A stretch of 64,000 nucleotides of DNA from Siphlonurus alternatus (lineage: Eukaryota > Arthropoda > Insecta > Ephemeroptera > Siphlonuridae). The DNA lies in assembly GCA_949825025.1 (NCBI GenBank), contig OX463781.1:48434317-48498316 (forward strand), written 5' to 3'. The stretch's first letter is position 1. The number at the start of each line of letters is the position of its first letter. Positions 23,951 through 35,770 of the stretch are shown here, piece after piece. The position numbers were made by a program, and so were the translations under genes. The notes beneath the pieces are model-generated. The model saw only the letters and a program-made list of their open reading frames with translations, ran no database searches and had not been told where the DNA came from.

Positions 23951-25989
23951 CAGCCAGTTCCCTGAAGGACCAGATGGTTTATTATATCACCACATAAGAT
24001 TAATTCAACTTTGAGATTGTACTGTTTTGAACATTGATGAAGCGTGCACGTACTTGCTGCCGTGCTACCCAGCGAGAGATGGCCGTGACTGTCTGCCCAC
24101 ACCGAACTTTGTACGTACAAAGACGGCCTTAGATGTAATAGATAGGTACACCTACTGCTTCATAAAGACGTCATCACGGAGCGAGATATGTGGATATTTA
24201 AAAGTAAATAAATTAGTAAGCTGGGAAATTATTACTGGTTTTTGTAAAGAAAACTGTATATGGGAATATTTAGGAACCACATTGCAATTAAAAAATTAAA
24301 TATATAAATATGCTAATATTCATTTGCAATATAATGTGTTATCAAAAAATAGTTGCAAAAATATAAAATTAATTTAACTATAAATTATTTTTTTAATTGG
24401 CCATCGAATATATTTTTATTAATTAATAAATGCAAAATTTTTTTAGTGTGTCCTTGATCAAGTATGCAGTATATTTTCTGCACTCACGGACACACGCCCT
24501 GCAGCCTTCCGTCATATTACCGAGGTCGAGTGCTGGTAAAAAAACGAAACAAGAGAGAAACGAAAGTATCGTTTAATTTTTTCATCGACTTTTTCCTTGG
24601 TCGAGGAAGTTAATTGAAACATAGAGAGCTGGGATTGTATCGCTGCAACGTGTAAACGCCCAGTGATGTACTGGCCGTGTAGGCAATGCAGTTTCCCTTG
24701 TACCAATATTACAGCATGCACTTCATAAAGTGTACATTTCTTATCTTACTTTGTGTATTATGTTTCAAACGCCAATTTATTGTTTCTTTTGTATACTTCA
24801 GACAGAAAATTAGAATTTAAAAACAGATTAATTTCTATTTTTTATTTCTTTTTTGCAAAATTTAAATTGTATAATTTTGAGAAGTTTAATGTCTCGAAAT
24901 AGTTTTCAAAAAAAAATAGAAATTTCGGTGTAAAACAAAACTGGCAATAAAATGTGTAATGTAATGCACATTAATATATTTTACTACGTCGGTAAATTTA
25001 CTTTTACACGCACATAAAAAAGTGGAATGAAGTTGACATCTTCGTCGACTCGCAGGTCGGAGGGCACCAGGAAGATGGAATTTGATTGCAGTTTCGACAT
25101 CGAAACATAAATATCACAGAGGTTACATGTTATTTAGGCGCATTTCAAAACATATATAAGAATATTATTTGGTTTGGACTTCACTTCAGAATTAATTAAA
25201 GATTAACTTGAAAATTGAAATTAAAAGGCAAAGTGATATATATATATTTTGAAATGCATTGAATTCATTTATCCCCGCAAATCAGTATTTTTTTTATAAT
25301 TTCATGAATACTGTAATACATTTTTTATTATTTTTAAGTCCATTGTAAACTTAAAAGGCCATTTGATTTGCATATTAATACATTAATACAAGGTATCAAT
25401 ATTATCATATTATTATACAATTTCATAAGTTTATAACATAAATTACACGTAAAATGTTGGAGTATTTTGTTCCATGCATTGTAGTCTGTTACCAAATTTA
25501 AGGGCAAATTTGATACATTGAAGAATTTATTATTTTTATTTTATATATAAGGCTGTCTCAACACAACATACTATAAAATTTAAAATTCAATTTAAGGTTC
25601 ACCAGGTGTGTTTTCTGACATTTAACGCTAAGTAACGTCTTATTATTATTCCAGTGTCTTTACAAATAAAATTCAGGGTCGTAAATTAATTTTATTGTCC
25701 TCGTGTTGCAGAAATATGTAGGGATGAAACCTTTCACCTTTCACGAAAATTATACTCGACTTCAAAACAATTTTAATGTGTTTCTTTCACACTGCCATGC
25801 AATAAAACTGTGAACTATGGCTTAATGATTTTCGAGCTTTATGATCTATATTTCTTATTTTGCATCTTACGGTCATAAAATTCAGACACCTTGTGAAGAT
25901 TAATTTAACACACGAGTCAAGTAATTAAAAACAAAATGCTGGGGCACGAAATAGGCACCAAAACAGAGTTGTAAATGTAGCGGGGGCAA

Positions 25990-26005
25990 TGACCTCGTCA
26001 GGTCA
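25990..26005. promoter_or_regulatory. ER4 pair of nuclear-receptor half-sites
   Basis: TGACCT, CGTC, AGGTCA: an everted repeat spaced 4, with exact half-sites. Confidence 0.3.
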
Positions 26006-26189
26006 TTTTGGTGCTCAACTTAACCTCCAGGTGTAAGCAGTTGTATAGCCTCTACTACCAGGTGAAATAAACTGACAAATTTATATTTTTTAAATGTTTG
26101 AGTATATACAAAAGAAGCTTTATTTGTTGTGATTATATTTAAAAAATGTTATAAAACTTCCAATTTTACATATAAGAAAATTCAATTTA

Positions 26190-26301
26190 CACTCCTCGCT
26201 TCTGAAAAGTTCCCTTTTGCAACCTTGTTAACCACCTTGCTCCGTAAATAACATGGTGATTAAAAAGGCTGCAATAGGGAACTTTTCAGAGGCCAGGAGT
26301 G
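26190..26301. mobile_element. TA-flanked MITE (Tc1/mariner-type), copy 1
   Basis: The element begins CACTCC and ends GGAGTG, bounded by TA at 26188-26189 and 26302-26303. Arms such as TTCTGAAAAGTTCCC and its complement pair, and inner TTGTTAACCACC pairs roughly with GGTGATTAAAAAGG. At 112 bp it is non-coding. The TA duplication suggests mobilisation by a Tc1/mariner transposase. Confidence 0.75.
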
Positions 26302-27439
26302 TACGTAAATTAATAGCATGTTCTGACCCAGTAAATCGTTCTTGAATGCTATTTCTTGTTTTGTTGCCATAAGAGAATTTTTCCGAAGTGACGACAGTAA
26401 TTTATTAATTAGAACATAAATATGGGGGTATTCCATATTTCATGCCCTTTAAAATCTGAACAAGTGTTGTGATAATTAAAAATAAAGAGCATCAACTCGC
26501 GAGTCAGTGGAATTTGTAGATGATGCATATTAGAAGAAGCGACACAGACTTGCAATTTCGGAGCAAGGAGTACTCAACTTCACTTAAAAAAAAAAATGTG
26601 AGACAACACGTGCACAATCAAATAACGTTCTGTCTGACCCGAGATGTACGAGCTTGTTGCAATGTGTAACAATTTCGCTGTAAGTGCTGGTACTATCTGT
26701 ACATGATGTTGCCATTACGTTTGGTTTATGACGCTCCGTGGGTTGGTCCTAATTTATCGCCAGGTCTGAGCACGCGTGCACGGCCGTGTCACGCGATACG
26801 AGACAATACACGTGGCGTAATTTGTCACTAGAAACAACGTTATAAATTAACCTTCTATTGTTTTAATTATTAGTAATTTAATTAATTATATCAATATTTA
26901 TAATCTTAAATTTAATTCAATTGAATGCAGTTAAAGCTATAAAAGGAAGTATAATATATTTTATTGGAAATTTATCTTTGTTTTTTTGCATTTTAAATTA
27001 AACTTATTTTATAAATACTTATTTCCACAACATATGTTGTCATGGAAATGCAAAAATACAAACTTGTTCTTTTGAGATTTATTATTCATGATTCTAAAAA
27101 AAATAAAAAATAAATAAATAAAAGTATCAAAAATTTCTTAACGCATTTTTTTTTTATCATTTTCACATGCAGAATAGTAATTTAGTAAGCAATGTTGCAG
27201 ATTTTGAGTCCAATTTTCAAATAATTAATTGGTGTTGCATGTCTTTCGGTAAAAATAAGATTATAATAACGTTTTATGTCATTGTGTTTTATCGTTTAAG
27301 TTCCAGTAATTAAAATATTCAGTAAAAAAATTATAAAAGTTATAATTATTATAAGTTGCCCTGCAATGTAAAGAAAAGTGATGCTAAGCAGTTTCCTTCT
27401 GCTCTTAAGAATTATTATATTCTTAAAAATAGTTAATTA

Positions 27440-27596
27440 ATTTGTTTGTTTTTGACTCTAGCATTCGATGCTATAGCATTGGTATAAATTTGTAGGTTAG
27501 CAGCCACTTGTGATATGGTGCTTCTAGTGCCTTGCTTGCTTATACCCCCACCCCACTACTTGTAATACTGTGTGTACCTTGGGTGAAATAATAAAA

Positions 27597-27659
<63 letters not shown>

Positions 27660-27662
27660 ATA
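27440..27662 (+). repeat. (AAAT)n tract, probably the 3' tail of a retroelement
   Basis: About 70 bp of AAAT units (27590-27662) follow a unique-looking stretch with CTTATACCCCCACCCC and GTGTACCTTGGGTGAAATAA. A mixed 3' UTR running into (AAAT)n is how many arthropod LINE/SINE copies end. The upstream part has no RT motif. Confidence 0.6.
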
Positions 27663-27750
27663 TAAAGATGAATTACTTCTTTCATATGACTGATAAACGT
27701 ACACATTCTGTGTTCAACAAATGAGCATCACCAGGCGCTCGGTCCAATGT

Positions 27751-27766
27751 CACGTGGTCACGTGAC
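27751..27766. promoter_or_regulatory. Tandem CACGTG E-boxes
   Basis: CACGTG at 27751-27756 and again at 27759-27764 within GTCACGTGAC, with a further GTCACGTC at 27772. In a GC-richer islet of about 100 bp. Confidence 0.3.
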
Positions 27767-29100
27767 AAACTGTCACGTCAAACAAAAGCGACACGCCCAT
27801 CGGTCACGCAGAAACAAAACAAAGTCGATAATTACGCGTGAAAAATGTGGATTTATAATCGGAGAAATTTTACACAAAAATGTCGCAGCTTAACGGTAAA
27901 TAATAAAAGAAAGCCTAAATTATTACACTTGGTTCTTTAATTGTTATTTTCTTCTAAGATCAAAGAAAACTCTTCTGACGAGGTGATTATTAGCAGGCTA
28001 TTGGTGTCCATAAATCGACGTCTCAATTAAAGAACGTTTGCGATCATCACGTTAGCTCTGTAATTATTGCTGCAGCATCCGATTGATATGAAAGTTAGAG
28101 ATAAATCACGACCGAACTGAACGTAGTAATTTGTATCACTGAAACTTTGTTTTATGTGTTCTACTTAGAATCGACCGCTGAAAGAATCGAATCATCACGA
28201 TATACATTATAGCTTGAATCAGACACATGTGATTGACAATGACGAGTTGAATACATTTATTATATTTACTTAAATTGATGAGATGTCTACCTACAGATTT
28301 TTTTAATATTTAAATTCACTGTATGCTTAAAATTAATTAAAAAAAAACTATCATGTTAAAAAATGCGATATCAATTAAAGCATGCCCTGTTAAAATTTTA
28401 TATTTTCCTTAAAAACTGCGAAGAAGTTGAGATTTTCAGTTCATTATAAAGACTAGCCGTACAATATTACATCAGGTAATGATTGTAATTGTTCATTAAT
28501 ATTTCTCAGTGGTAAAGAAATTCAAGTCAGAAATTATAATTTTTTGTTATGATAATAATTTGACAGGTGTATGAATACCTTACTGATGAGGTCTCGCAAT
28601 AAGTGGTTGCAGCTTATTATAAAATATTGCAAATTTCATTGAACTAGCTTCCATCTAATATAAACAATTTATACGCTGAATCATTATTACATACAACAAT
28701 TTTAAGCTCTATTAAGTTCATTTAGTGAACAAAAAAACTATTTAAATTGATAATTACTTTATATTTATAAAATGCTTCCTGGGTTACGTTACATGGACTG
28801 TCAAAAGTACTAACACAATAACCCATTTATAAAAAAGAACGTCATGGAAAGCTGTTCATGTCAACAACATATCGCACGATTTAAATTTAATAAAAAATGT
28901 TTGTAAATGATATGAAGTACATTTCGGGAGCGACAGAATGTTACCATTTTTATATGTTGAGTCAAGCAAGTAAAATTTACTAAAAATGGTTTTGCAACTG
29001 AATGGAAAACCTGCATGATTTTATTGCATATTTCGATAGAACTGTAGTTTATTATTGTCAATTTTATTTACTTTTATTCATTTTTTTTTCTTTTACTTCA

Positions 29101-29240
29101 AATAACCCTTAAAATTGTGCTGCAAGGTGACTTCAAAATGTAAGACGTAGAAAAAATGGTTTTGAAAAATCCAAAATTGACAAAAAAAATGTGAGTTTCT
29201 ATCCAAATATGCTCTAAATAAATCATACAGATTGTTCATT
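29101..29240 (+). repeat. CRE-family repeat, diverged copy
   Basis: Begins AATAACCCTTAAAATTGTGC like copy A and ends near AGATTGTTCATTG, like the GGTTGTCCATT end of copy 35559. The TGACGTCA word is lost (GGTGACTTCAAAATG). Confidence 0.5.
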
Positions 29241-29248
29241 GTAAAGTA

Positions 29249-29373
29249 CACTCTCGCGTCTGAAAATTTTCTCTTCTGCAGCTTTAATTGTTAATCACCA
29301 TGCTCCGTAAGTATAACACAGGACATGGTGATTAACAAGGCTACAGAAGGGTACTTTTCAGAGGCGAGGAGTG
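29249..29373. mobile_element. TA-flanked MITE (Tc1/mariner-type), copy 2
   Basis: Same family as 26190-26301: CACTC and GAGTG ends, flanking TA, inner GTTAATCACCATG and CATGGTGATTAAC perfectly inverted, and a GAAGGGTACTTTTCAGAGG right arm. It lies just beside a copy of the CRE-associated repeat (29101-29240). Confidence 0.8.
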
Positions 29374-30841
29374 TACATGAAATTTTTACTGAAACAAATC
29401 TGGCAACGATACATTCTATACTTTCAGAGTTAAAAAACAATAAAGTGCTACGTTAGGAAATGTTGCTCCAAACGTGGCTGTAACAAATGTGTGGTGTTGT
29501 ATAGTTCGTTAGAGTCAAAAAGTCTTTGATGTCAGCCGGGAAGCTCTGGTGACCTCCGACCTCTGAGAGAGAGTCGGCATTAATTAATGACAAATAACCC
29601 CCCGATTAATTTCTCATTCTCCCAGCTGTCTCCGGACAATACTGTTATATTTAAACGTTTTTAAATAAAAAGAAAGTGCTTTTTAATGAATATAATTCAC
29701 AATTTTTATTGTTATATTATTATGAGTCTGATATCAAATTAACTTTTTTAAGATGTGTTATAAAAAATTGTAGTATCTTATAAACAAAATTAATAAAATA
29801 GCATATTTTTGTAAAATGCAATAAAATTTTGAAAATCTGATATTTGAATTATATTACAGAAGATATTGTTGATTAAAAACTATTTAAATTCATCACTAAT
29901 TGTGTGTGAAAAACGCTCCTTTTTTTTTTAATTCTTTGTTCTCCACATTAACATAAATTCGATGCAGCTACGAACGTGTGCTTTTCGATTTCACGGCCGT
30001 CACAAACTTGATGTTTTCATCCGAATGACACAGACGAGATGATTCCAAGCTTGATTACGTCACGCCAATTACATGAATAAATATTACCATAAATTGTTGT
30101 TCAGATTGCATCATTTTGTAGAGAAGAGTCGTCTCAAATCTGTTACAAAATCTTGTGAAAATGAAAAAAAGTATCTTTATAAAATGTACGATCGAATGAA
30201 TTATTTTATTCTTTATTCATAAATTAAGCTCGAAAATATTTAAAATTGTCAGCATCAATTTTATATACTGCGAACTCAGTACACAACAAATAAAAAAATA
30301 CCTGAATGTCATTTTCATTCCGTTTTGTTTTTAAATTTCAAAAAATATTCATTCGATTTATTTGCAGCTTATGGTCAAGCTTATGATGAATTATATAATT
30401 GGTCAATTGGATCACGTGGTTGTCAAACAGCTGATTTGGGAGGAACATTAAACTTCTATTATAATACATTGATATCTGTTACAGGCAGAGACTGTCAGAG
30501 AATTAATTAGCAGGAATGACGAATCTTATCTCGTGACCTCTGGTGACCCCGTCAGACTGGGCCATATTTCCAGTCAGCCGTCACAGACCGCTCGTTATCG
30601 ACTGTCAGACTCGCATCAATTTATTTGCATTACTGTTCAAAATTTGGTTAAACTAGTGTAACACTTTAACCATGATAATCATGTTAATTAATATGCAGCT
30701 CATTTTGGTCATCAGGATAGTGATACTGTACAAAAATATAAAAATCAAGAGAAACTTGTTCGATTATTTCATCACAATTTATAACTGGATACAACAAAAG
30801 TTTTTGAAATTAGATTTCCCTGAGATTTTTAGTTAATTGAT

Positions 30842-31020
30842 AACCCTAGTTGAATTAAATTTCATCTTTTATCCTCTCTCTTCGTCTAACTCCCTTCTAT
30901 TTTACACTATTTTAGAGGAAAAAAGATGATATTATTTTTTTTAGCATAAATTTTAGAAATATTGGCTTAATTTTGAGCGAGGAGGAAATAAGATGAATGT
31001 GTTTTTGAGTTGAAAAGATT
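30842..31020 (-). repeat. Interspersed repeat of unknown class, copy 2
   Basis: On the minus strand it shares AAAACACATTCATCTTATTT and CCTCCTCGCTCAAA with 16082-16255, in matching order. No coding capacity. Confidence 0.4.
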
Positions 31021-31987
31021 GAAAAGCTCTGCAGATTTCGATTGTGAAGCAACAAAACATTACTAGATCATTATTAAATTTTTATTTGTAGGTACTGCAT
31101 AGCATTGTTAAGTTACTTAAGTTCAGTGATAGTTTTACCTTCAAGTATATAAACCAGATGGCATACACAGTAGATGCTGGCATATCAACCTATTTAAAAA
31201 AAAAAAACTCTAACAAGAGCGTTCTCCAATCTCTCGTGATGCTCACTTTTTAAAAACCACTCCCACAAAAATATCTGTCTATTCATACCCTGACATATAT
31301 ATTATAAAAAAAAAACGATATGATATTCTTGTGGCAATAAACAAAAGTTTGGATCATTTAAAACAACAATGACTGCCTGCACATTCTTGTACAACAATGA
31401 GATGGACAGCTGGGTTTCTCACAGGTCACAGTTCAATGGCTATATTTCCTAGTGCTGCTAACTGTGATTGATGGCTGTCATATACAGACTGCTGAAACTT
31501 ATTATTTATGTAAAACCTACGCAAGTACAAAGTATGTTATTATTATAGAAGTACACCCATAGTTAACCTTTTATGCAAAATATGGAAATATTTTATTGTT
31601 TTAAATAAGCAAAGAGAAATAAAAAGAAATTTCACAAAAGACATGATAATAATATTTTAGTAGTTTAGTAACTTATATCAGTACTAACATTTTATGGACT
31701 AAAATCTATGCTTGAGGATTCCTAAAATTGCGATGAAATCTCGTTCTAAAAGAAATCAGGAAGTGGCTAGGATGTTGATTGACACAAGAATAAAATTAAA
31801 AGTCAGACCGTACACTGCATGTGTCGAGGGCTTTAATTGCATCCTAAGGCAGTACAAAATAAAACCTTCAAAACAAAGCTGGCATTGTTAATTACTAGCT
31901 TGATGTAATTTAGATTGAGTTTCTTGAAATCTACGTTAACAAATTCCATTATAACCTGGTTGCGATATTGATAAATGAAATTCAGAT

Positions 31988-32330
31988 TTATCAGCCTCAA
32001 ATTTTTTTACTGCAGAATTAGATAGAGGGGGCAAAGTTATGCTGGTGTGATTTTTTAAAGATTTTTTAGAGTCCGGAAACTATTTTTTAAAAATTATTGA
32101 AAGTACAGAGAAAGTGATGCCTCTGCGGACGCCTCTCTTAATAATAATAATATTAATAATAAATAAAAGGGTAGGAACTAAATGGTAGGCGTGGGTTCAA
32201 ACCCGACCTCGCCAAAACTTTTAAGCTATACTTTTCGGACTCAAAAAAATCTGGAAAAAATCAGAGTGACCCAAGTTTGCCCTCTCTATCCATTTCTGCA
32301 ATAACAGATTTTGAGGTCAATACTCCATTA
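31988..32330 (+). mobile_element. Inverted-repeat element with an internal tRNA-like box, copy 2
   Basis: It shares with copy 1 the TTGAGGTC end, the CTGATTTTTTCCAGAT-type inner repeat, GAGTCCG, the GTGGGTTCAAACCCGACCTCG core and the CCTCTCTTAAT segment. It differs by an expanded AAT run (about 32140-32165). Orientation is opposite to copy 1. Confidence 0.75.
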
Positions 32331-35300
32331 TGAAAACAGTTTGGTAAGAGGATGTATTCCAATTAATCCCAAATCAGCTGACCTCTTTGATGATTGAAAT
32401 TGAGAATTATGAAAACAGTTTGATCTCCCAATTAATCTCACAAGCCCGACATTTCAAACTAATTTCTTAACGTAAGAACCCTCGTAAATCAGCCGGCGCT
32501 GAGCTGAATACATTTCCTTCAGGACGCGAGCGGCATGCAAAACAACGACGTAAAGCGAGCGAATCTCTGAGATCAGAAAGCAATGCAGCCGCGATCTGCC
32601 CAGAGATAAGTAATAAGCTGACATTGTAGTGCTTAGAAATGCTCAAACATTCAAGAAATTGCAGCAAACTTTGTAGCATTAGAAAGGAGGAATTATAAGT
32701 TTATATATTACGGCACTGTGTTGTAAGAAAAATGTAGATTAAACAATATATATTCTTGTATCATAATAATGTTTGTTATTGTTTATTTCTTTGTTATATT
32801 CCGTAATTTAAATTATTTGAAGACAAGGTCAAATTGCTGGTTTTGAAACGAAAATAATTAAACTCATAAAAATATAACTGATATTAACACGTTTATAGTT
32901 TCAAAATACATCATCACTGATAGCAGAGAAAACAGAGTATTAACATATTATATGGTATTCATTTATACTCTCTTTTCTTTGCTGTTAGTGACAAATATTA
33001 ACAAATTTATAAACAAAGACTGGAAAACTATACTGTCACTGTCAAAACGACGTTCCTCTACATTTCTACAAATGTATGTAGATGAAGGTAACGAAGGCCA
33101 CTTTGTTTTGACGTCAACACTAGGCAGGTAATTTCGTTGAGGTATGACGGAATGAGAGCAGAAATGAAAGGTTAAGCTGCAATCTGCATGGAGAACATTA
33201 CCCTGACGAAGGGCCCAGGGCGGTCAGCTCGCGACCTGAGAGACCAAGGTTACTTTTGGCAAGGAGATGCCACGTAGGCCAATTATCGTCACTTCCGGTC
33301 CAGGGGTATTCTTTGATTGAAAATTAGGGGTATTTAAAGGAATTGACTATCTGCAAGAAAAAAACAATGGAAAATTATTGTGTTTTTTATAATTAAAAAT
33401 TTACATGAAATCGTGCTATTATTATATGGTGCTATTCTTTAATTTTATTTACTAAATTTTTTATTAATAACAAGAATATGAAAAATGACACCATTATTGT
33501 ACATTTATTTTGGGAGTTCTCAAATAAGCAAACTTTATTCCTGGATGTGCCTCTGTGTCCAAAGTATTTAATAATGAAACGTCATTATCTGGGGACGAAA
33601 CAATTAACTTCATGCAGCAGAGTGGGTCTTATTTTGTCTAAGTATCACAGTTGAAATCACTTGAATTTTATTCACATTAAAATTATGGACTCTCAGTGAG
33701 GTAAAAAAAAACAATTATTTTTCAGTTGATTTAAAATTAGCTCCCGTTTTAATTTTCGAGTAGAAGCAACAACTTGTACTCACAAATAAGAAGCGATAAT
33801 TTCAACTTTTAAATTTGGTTGAGAAAATTATTGTTGGTAAAAGTTGCAATTGTTGAGTCTCACTACATTGTGTAATTGTTATCATTGAATTACTAACAAT
33901 GCAACACACCAACAATGTCCAAAAAAATGATTACAATATGAATTTCATAACTCCAAGGCTTTACATTTTTTGCTGCACACTGTGGACACACGCATGCGAA
34001 CGTTTAGAGTACCATCAGTCTGTTATTATTTTTTGTTGGCTCACATTGTTAGGGAGAATGACAGACCATTATCAACAATGCTCACAGAGAATGAATTCTA
34101 GTTGTGTGTGGAGGACCCAAGTGTATTATTTGAAATTTGAAGTATAATTTCATACCAGTAATTCATGGAACTCAATAAAATAATTAGTTGACTCGTTCGC
34201 ATGTTCATAGCAATAAAATTTAGTTCTTAAGTGGTTCTTTTTTTACCTTAAAGCAATTTATTTTATTTAAAACTAGAAACATATTTTTTCTCACCTTATA
34301 AAATATAAAACTAAATTAATTATAATTTGCAATCACAACATCGGAATAAAAAAATTATATTTTAATAAATTTAAAATATAATTATGTAAAAATATTAAAC
34401 TTTTATGACTATAAGTTAAAAATTATTAACTTAATTATCATTCTATACATGGAAAACACTGTAAGTATATAAACAGCAAGGTCAAACGCTCATAATGTAT
34501 GCATGGGAATTCTGAAATCAGTAATAGTGATCTGCTAAAAAATAACCAAAGATATAATAACAATATATTTGGAGTTTACCTGATCACATATATTTCATAA
34601 CAAAGTGTCCGAACACTGGCAGCTCTTTGGCAATTTCAGTTAAGATTTACTATGTTTGAAAATGATAAGCAGAGAGAACAAAGGTAAAAAGTAAAGTTTT
34701 GTAACGAGAACCTTTTTTGATTATCTAGATAAGCTGCCCATGCGAGGTCACAGGTCAATTCAATCTGATCTGCAGATACGTTTGTCCGGTAACAAAATAA
34801 CTCAATAATAAATATGAAGAAAATGTACTGCACAGTAATTAAAGTTCATGTACTTGGCTCACTGACCATACAGTAATTTGATTTTATATTTGATTAATAG
34901 AAAGTTATAAAATTATTAGCAAACGATTTGTTGATTGTAATTTTGATTGCATTTTATTTGCTTTCAATTTTTTTAATATTGTATTTCGCTACAAGGAAAT
35001 ACATGAGGTCAAATTTTGATATGGATGCAAAACACTCAAGTGTAAAAGTACAGAAAACTGAAGTAATTACTTCAACTTTGAATTAGTTTATCGACTGCTT
35101 TCTCCTCCTTAAGTATAACTTATACATGAACAGGCCAATTAATTATGTTTACGACTTTTATATTTTTGTAAATCTGACAACGCAGCTTTATAATGCTAAA
35201 CAAAACGTTTATTTTGTTATAATCACATCGGTTCTTGTGCTAATCACCGGCCTGACATCGGCTTAGAGTTCTAATCTCGGTCCCGCTTCCAAAGTCTCTT

Positions 35301-35558
35301 AATAAATTATCATTAAATTTCCATGACTTTTGTGTAAGCTTTTGAAGAGGTCGGTGATCGGTCATAATTATCATAATTAAGTTAGTTTCCTGTTTTTATG
35401 CAATATCTTAAATGTCCACAAAAATCATAAAATGTGTTTGATTCAGATAATGTTCTTATATATAGGATTGAAAGAAATTAATACGTCTTATACACCATTT
35501 TTATACCTGATAACAAGCATTGTTTATGTATAAACAATAAATTATTGTTAATATCGTT

Positions 35559-35770
35559 GATTTTTTTTAATAACCCCGTATTTCAAAAGTCTGTGACGTC
35601 ACAGTCATGCAAAACTTTAACAAGCAAGCATACGAAAAAGGAGTTTGACTATAAAATAACGTCTTTCCCCTCGATTTTTAGGGTTCTAAAGGGTAAAAAA
35701 AAAATCAAAATAACTTGAGGTCCTCTATTATGTGTGCAATAAAATAATTGATGCAGGTTGTCCATTAAAA
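35559..35770 (+). repeat. CRE-bearing interspersed repeat, copy B
   Basis: Contains AATAACCCCGTATTTC, CTGTGACGTCACAGTCATG, CCCCTCGATTTTTAGG, AACTTGAGGTCCTCTATTAT and a final CAGGTTGTCCATT, in the same order as copy A. Confidence 0.55.

Larger units (their letters stand above)
10510..26187. other. Long non-coding stretch with regulatory-like islets and repeats
   Basis: GC-richer islets lie near 11400-11515, 18050-18160, 18350-18540, 20450-20560 and 22030-22150. The last has a CCAAT box and GCGGGGGCG, an EGR-type word. Elsewhere AT-rich sequence with chance frames under 105 codons. No exon with both good splice sites was found. Confidence 0.55.

Noticed and set aside
27524..27706. Minus-strand frame of repeated IYLF residues
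   Set aside because: It is a translation of the (AAAT)n microsatellite.
30325..30510. Frame after a TTTATTTGCAG acceptor-like site (residues such as YDELYNWSIG)
   Set aside because: No downstream donor fits and no family is recognisable; the acceptor may be chance.
32196..32214. B-box-like GGGTTCAAACCC as a tRNA gene
   Set aside because: The acceptor, D and anticodon arms are absent and the box is part of a two-copy repeat.
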